Source: Chitinophagales bacterium (GTDB taxonomy: Bacteria > Bacteroidota > Bacteroidia > Chitinophagales > CAIOSU01). Taken from it: a stretch of 64,000 nucleotides of DNA. This document shows, piece after piece, positions 60,930 to 64,000 of the stretch. The DNA lies in NCBI GenBank assembly GCA_040877935.1, contig JBBDNB010000001.1:62001-126000 (forward strand), in the 5' to 3' direction. The position numbers were made by a program, and so were the translations under genes. A model generated the notes under the pieces. The model ran no database searches and was not told the DNA's origin. It worked only from the letters and a program-made list of their open reading frames with translations. Position 1 is the stretch's first letter. Every line of letters starts with the position of its first letter.

Positions 60930-61304
60930 TTAAACAGCTACAGCTGAAATAAATGTGCCGGAAAATTTAAAGTGATTTCCACGGTTGCTGTTTAATGTGG
61001 CCTTGACTTGCACGGTATCATCCAATTTACTTTTGGTGATTTCAAAATGTAGATCCGATACTTTTCCAGGCACAATGGTTTGGGTAAACTTTATGATTTT
61101 GGCTTCATTGAGCACAAGCGTTTCTTTGCTTTCACTGTTGATGATGTCGGTAAGCATTTGCACCATACAGACACCGGGTAAAACAGGATTTCCGGGAAAG
61201 TGGCCATCGAAAATGGGGTGTTGTTTATCAATTGTAATATAAACCAAAAATGAATTTTCTAATTCTTTTATTGTAATTATCCTGAAAAGCTCTCGTTTCA
61301 TCAT
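60930..61304 (-). CDS. FabZ-like 3-hydroxyacyl-ACP dehydratase (hotdog fold)
   Basis: 124 aa. The motif HPIFDGHFPGNPVLPGVCMV (about 28-47) is the FabZ signature with the catalytic His in DGHFPG. In FabZ a catalytic Glu follows in LIIEALA; here the aligned residue is Gln (VCMVQMLTD), as I recall for polyene-pathway dehydratases in Bacteroidota. It would remove water from 3-hydroxyacyl-ACP in polyene chain building. Same strand as the LolA and lipoprotein genes to its right, but an AlbA_2-type gene lies between. Confidence 0.82.
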   Translation of the reverse strand: MMKRELFRIITIKELENSFLVYITIDKQHPIFDGHFPGNPVLPGVCMVQMLTDIINSESKETLVLNEAKIIKFTQTIVPGKVSDLHFEITKSKLDDTVQVKATLNSNRGNHFKFSGTFISAVAV

Positions 61305-61371
61305 GTTTTTTACTACGGGTTAAGTTTTTTATCTAAAGTTTATCTAACAATATGATTTTTCAAACAAGATT

Positions 61372-63039
61372 TTAGATGTTTTTTTGCCATATTGGTTTTC
61401 TTGTAGTTCCTTTGTTTACAATGGTTTTACCCCTTTTATGCATGGTATAAAGTAAATTTCTCACCTTGTTTTCTTTCTGATGTTTATCTAAAACATTTGG
61501 AAGTATATCTAAAATAAGATTGTCTATATCTTTTTTTGAAGCAGAGCCATATTCCCCTAAGTATGATATTATCATGTCTTTATAATGTTGATCTTTAAAA
61601 CCACGGTTCTTGACATAATCAGCTTTCTGGCCGGTTATTTCAGCAATACTTGAAGAAATATGAAAATTAGGTTTTCTTCCCTCAATTAATTTCTTTCTTC
61701 TTAACAGTTTTATTGCATCATTTGTAAGTGGTAGGTTCTTTTGTACTTTGTCTAAAAGAACAACTTCTGTTAAGCTCAACTCATCTTTCTTTTCGATCAA
61801 AAGTTTTGAATAATTTTCATCAATGGCTTGACCATAAATTTCAAGAACGACTTTATCATTAGTGGACTTGGTATAATCAGGAAGAGGAAAAAAGCGATTT
61901 CTTTGTTCTATATACATCCTGTGAATACCATAACCCATAGTGTCGATCATATTTAGATTGACCATAGCATTTACTAAGCATTTGTTTCTGTATTTTTCCG
62001 GGGTTTTTTCCCCTGAAGAATAATCTTCAGCACTACCTTCAAAAAATCTACCTGCATTTGTAAATATCAATTTATTAGCTTTTTCGGTTAAAATTATTCT
62101 TGAATTTTTACTATAATCCTGATGAGCTATACAGTTGTTGAGTGCTTCTAAAATTACTTTAGTATTATATTTTATAACTTCAGTTGATAATAGCGAGTTG
62201 TTTGGGAAAAATTTGTATTTGACATTTCTGATCTGCTTTAAAACCTTATTGATTGATAGAAACAAGGGCATTTCAAAATGATCATATGCCTGTTCCTCTA
62301 CAGTATCTAATTTCCATGTGATCTGTGAGACAGCCGGGGAGATTAAATAGGCCGATTCAGGCTTTCCTAAGAGAATGAGTGCGGTATTGGTGATTTTTCC
62401 GCCTATAGTGATTTTTGCTTTATCTAAAAAGGTAAGCGCATTCCAAGTATCAATTTCTTTATAAAGTGAAGAACCTGCTTTCTTTTCTTTGAATTTTTCT
62501 TTAGCAAGTTGAATTGCTTTTTCGTCTAAATCATTAACTGTTGCTTTTTCGATAATGTTGGCTGACCAGTCAATCTCAGAATTATAAATTGCTCTGTTGA
62601 AATCAGGATATTTTTTTAGTTCTGTAAGACTACTGTTAAATCTAATATAAGCCTGGGTTTTAAAATTTGTTGGTTCACCTTTAGCAGCGGGGATTTTAAA
62701 AACCTCTATATGTTTATTTTGGTAATTACATTCAAAATGTTGAAACCTGACCGATGGAGTTAAAAGCCTTCTTATCCATAATTCAAGTTCCTCGTTACCC
62801 TCTTTTAGGTGTTTAAATCTATAAGGTGTTCCAATTACTTGATGGGTTTCGTCTTGTATTCCAAAAACTATATAGCCATAATCCTGATTTTCAATACAAG
62901 CAGCATTTGAAATGGCAAAGATGTATTTACCTAAGCGTTCATTCGAGGTTGCTTTACCTGATTTAAACTCTACCCATTCATTTTCCTTAGGTAGTTTAAT
63001 TAATTTATCGACTAATGAGATTAGCTCTTGTGTATGCAT
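61372..63039 (-). CDS. AlbA_2/Schlafen-type ATP-binding protein with C-terminal winged helix
   Basis: 555 aa. N-terminal AlbA_2 (AAA_4, Schlafen-like) domain: ENEWVEFKSGKAT, then AISNAACIENQDYGYIVFGI (about 25-65). A middle domain related to the GHKL-type C-terminal half shows ALNNCIAHQDYSKNSRI and TMGYGIHRM. The last 130 residues contain helix-turn-helix segments (LTNDAIKLLRRKKLIEGRKP). Such proteins act as regulators, helicase-linked factors or in phage defence, and are often horizontally spread. It sits 8 bp after the lipoprotein gene and 67 bp before the FabZ-like gene, so it interrupts a pigment-type operon. Confidence 0.85.
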   Translation of the reverse strand: MHTQELISLVDKLIKLPKENEWVEFKSGKATSNERLGKYIFAISNAACIENQDYGYIVFGIQDETHQVIGTPYRFKHLKEGNEELELWIRRLLTPSVRFQHFECNYQNKHIEVFKIPAAKGEPTNFKTQAYIRFNSSLTELKKYPDFNRAIYNSEIDWSANIIEKATVNDLDEKAIQLAKEKFKEKKAGSSLYKEIDTWNALTFLDKAKITIGGKITNTALILLGKPESAYLISPAVSQITWKLDTVEEQAYDHFEMPLFLSINKVLKQIRNVKYKFFPNNSLLSTEVIKYNTKVILEALNNCIAHQDYSKNSRIILTEKANKLIFTNAGRFFEGSAEDYSSGEKTPEKYRNKCLVNAMVNLNMIDTMGYGIHRMYIEQRNRFFPLPDYTKSTNDKVVLEIYGQAIDENYSKLLIEKKDELSLTEVVLLDKVQKNLPLTNDAIKLLRRKKLIEGRKPNFHISSSIAEITGQKADYVKNRGFKDQHYKDMIISYLGEYGSASKKDIDNLILDILPNVLDKHQKENKVRNLLYTMHKRGKTIVNKGTTRKPIWQKNI

Positions 63040-63047
63040 TGTTCAAT

Positions 63048-63677
63048 TTACTTTAACAAACCCAATCGAATATCGATTTTTTTATCCAAATGCCTGAGCT
63101 GTATTTCTGATGCAGACTTGAAGCGATATTTTTTGATTTCGATCACCACTTTTTTCTTGCGTTTTTTAAACTGCTCTATGCGTTTTAGCGCACCATCATT
63201 ATTTACAAAATAGAACTGAGTGAGCTTTCCTGTTTTGTGGCGAAACACATAATTTCCAGTGTCTGGATTGTGAAATGATTCCAGTTGCGACAGATCCACA
63301 TTACTCATCAGCAGCAATTGAAAATCATTTTTGATAACCTCTACCAATGCAGGTCGATTCATCTTATCCATGATTTTATGGACTTTAAAATCAGTGCCAT
63401 CAAATCCAAAATCGAAGAATTTCAAACCCAGGTAGCTGGTGAGTATAACACGATAACTGCTATCTGGCATTTGACGGATGGCCAAAATCCCCGAAACTTT
63501 TTCGCCATAAAGCAGTGCATTGCTTTTGTATATATAGGCGTGTTTTCTTTCGAAAAGTTTATTGAGTTCAGGAGCTGAATCGGTTCTTGCCAGTTGGCTG
63601 TATTCTTTAGTGGCACAACTGCTGCTCAGAAAAAGCAGGCTAATCAGCAGAAAAGGCAGCATCGGGAATCGTGGCAT
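63048..63677 (-). CDS. outer-membrane lipoprotein, possibly LolB/DUF3261-like
   Basis: 209 aa from 63677, or 204 aa from an internal ATG at 63662. Lipobox LSSSC (Cys21). The mature part is beta-rich with a basic C-terminal half (QFKKRKKKVVIEIKKYRFK) and resembles the half-barrel lipoproteins (LolB or DUF3261 type) found next to LolA in aryl-polyene clusters. The match is by layout and context only. Its start overlaps the end of the LolA gene by 38 bp, which implies coupled translation. Confidence 0.65.
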   Translation of the reverse strand: MPRFPMLPFLLISLLFLSSSCATKEYSQLARTDSAPELNKLFERKHAYIYKSNALLYGEKVSGILAIRQMPDSSYRVILTSYLGLKFFDFGFDGTDFKVHKIMDKMNRPALVEVIKNDFQLLLMSNVDLSQLESFHNPDTGNYVFRHKTGKLTQFYFVNNDGALKRIEQFKKRKKKVVIEIKKYRFKSASEIQLRHLDKKIDIRLGLLK

Positions 63678-64000
63678 TCAGAGTTTTTTCCGAAAATACG
63701 ATTTTTGTATAGTCTCCGCTCATTTCATTCATTTGAATATGCTGTAATTGCAATTCCTGGCGATCGAAAAACAATTCAATATTTTCAAGAAAATCTGCCA
63801 TTTGACTTTCTACCGGAACTAAAACAACTTTATACATTTCCCCATTTTCAAAAAAAGTGGCTTTGTAATCACCACTCTCAAAGAAATTACCCGTCACCAG
63901 GTTGATCATCATATTGTTGATGGCAGAAAATGCCTGGTTGCTGCTGATATCGTATTCTTTCAATTGCCCTTCATCATTGATCAGCATTTTATCCCCTTTT
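63640..64000 (-). CDS. LolA-family outer-membrane lipoprotein carrier, 5' part cut by window edge
   Basis: The frame runs through the ATG at 63987 to the right edge (KGDKMLINDEG), so at least 120 residues belong to a longer protein. The DKMLINDEGQLKEYDISS strand and INNMMINLVTGNFFES pattern resemble the C-terminal half of LolA-type half-barrel carriers. In aryl-polyene and flexirubin clusters a LolA homologue helps to move the product or lipoproteins to the outer membrane. It is the first visible gene of the leftward right-end set; the N-terminus lies beyond 64000. Confidence 0.7.
   Translation of the reverse strand, partial: KGDKMLINDEGQLKEYDISSNQAFSAINNMMINLVTGNFFESGDYKATFFENGEMYKVVLVPVESQMADFLENIELFFDRQELQLQHIQMNEMSGDYTKIVFSEKTLNATIPDAAFSAD

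Noticed and set aside
1-64000. CRISPR arrays, tRNA or rRNA genes, insertion sequences with transposase, prophage
   Set aside because: Looked for regular repeat-spacer patterns, cloverleaf-type sequences, transposase motifs and phage structural genes; none found beyond the decayed KilA-N gene and small palindromic elements.

Overview
The window comes from an AT-rich member of the Bacteroidota. The evidence is a set of family-specific traits: TAnnTTTG-type promoter boxes and no Shine-Dalgarno sequences, many small lipoproteins, a type IX-style secreted lamin-tail protein, DUF6427 and DUF5777 proteins, a bacterial geranylgeranylglyceryl phosphate synthase, and flexirubin/aryl-polyene pigment genes. 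No rRNA, tRNA or CRISPR was seen. All assignments were made by reading the sequence; no database search was run.

Layout. 1-4.4 kb: a leftward operon (methyltransferase, tyrosine ammonia-lyase, FabG-like reductase, cut-off ketosynthase) typical of flexirubin synthesis. 4.5-13.5 kb: secreted hypotheticals, a YtfE/RIC-like di-iron protein, a ZIP transporter, purQ, an orphan MNT nucleotidyltransferase and asd. 13.6-17 kb: a 1138-residue surface protein with three Ig plus lamin-tail modules. 17.4-23.2 kb: a PiT-like permease with an aquaporin-like partner that has lost its NPA motifs, a Pif1-like helicase and a carotenoid oxygenase. 23.3-25.3 kb: a small decayed accessory patch (truncated ssb copy, broken KilA-N gene, intact short ssb, zinc-ribbon gene). 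25.5-34 kb: an M48 protease, a PcrA/UvrD helicase and a dipeptide-type ABC importer (binding protein plus two permeases, no ATPase). 34-45 kb: housekeeping genes (scpB, pseudouridine synthase, thioesterases, GGGP synthase, rsgA, dtd, grpE, dnaJ). 45-50 kb: a histidine kinase with an ethylene-receptor-type sensor, broken by two frameshifts, then an operon of two haem-motif lipoproteins, YceI and DUF5777, and a tandem CDGSH protein. 50-61 kb: pyrE, NUDIX, trmN6-like, purD, YceI, paaN, lysA, a hybrid kinase and a POT transporter. 60.9-64 kb: FabZ-like dehydratase, Schlafen/AlbA_2-type protein, lipoprotein and LolA, all leftward.

How it fits together. The two window ends look like parts of one pigment pathway separated by about 56 kb. 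The left part makes and modifies the aryl starter and reduces the chain. The right part dehydrates it and supplies LolA-type carrier functions.

Most noteworthy: the ethylene-receptor-like kinase with all its copper and ethylene ligand positions kept; the split pigment locus with an AlbA_2 gene inside it; a family of dispersed palindromic elements (about 33.7, 42.2 and 52.3 kb, plus a half copy at 39.4 kb); the NPA-less aquaporin paralogue; and the C-x4-CH lipoprotein/YceI/DUF5777 operon.
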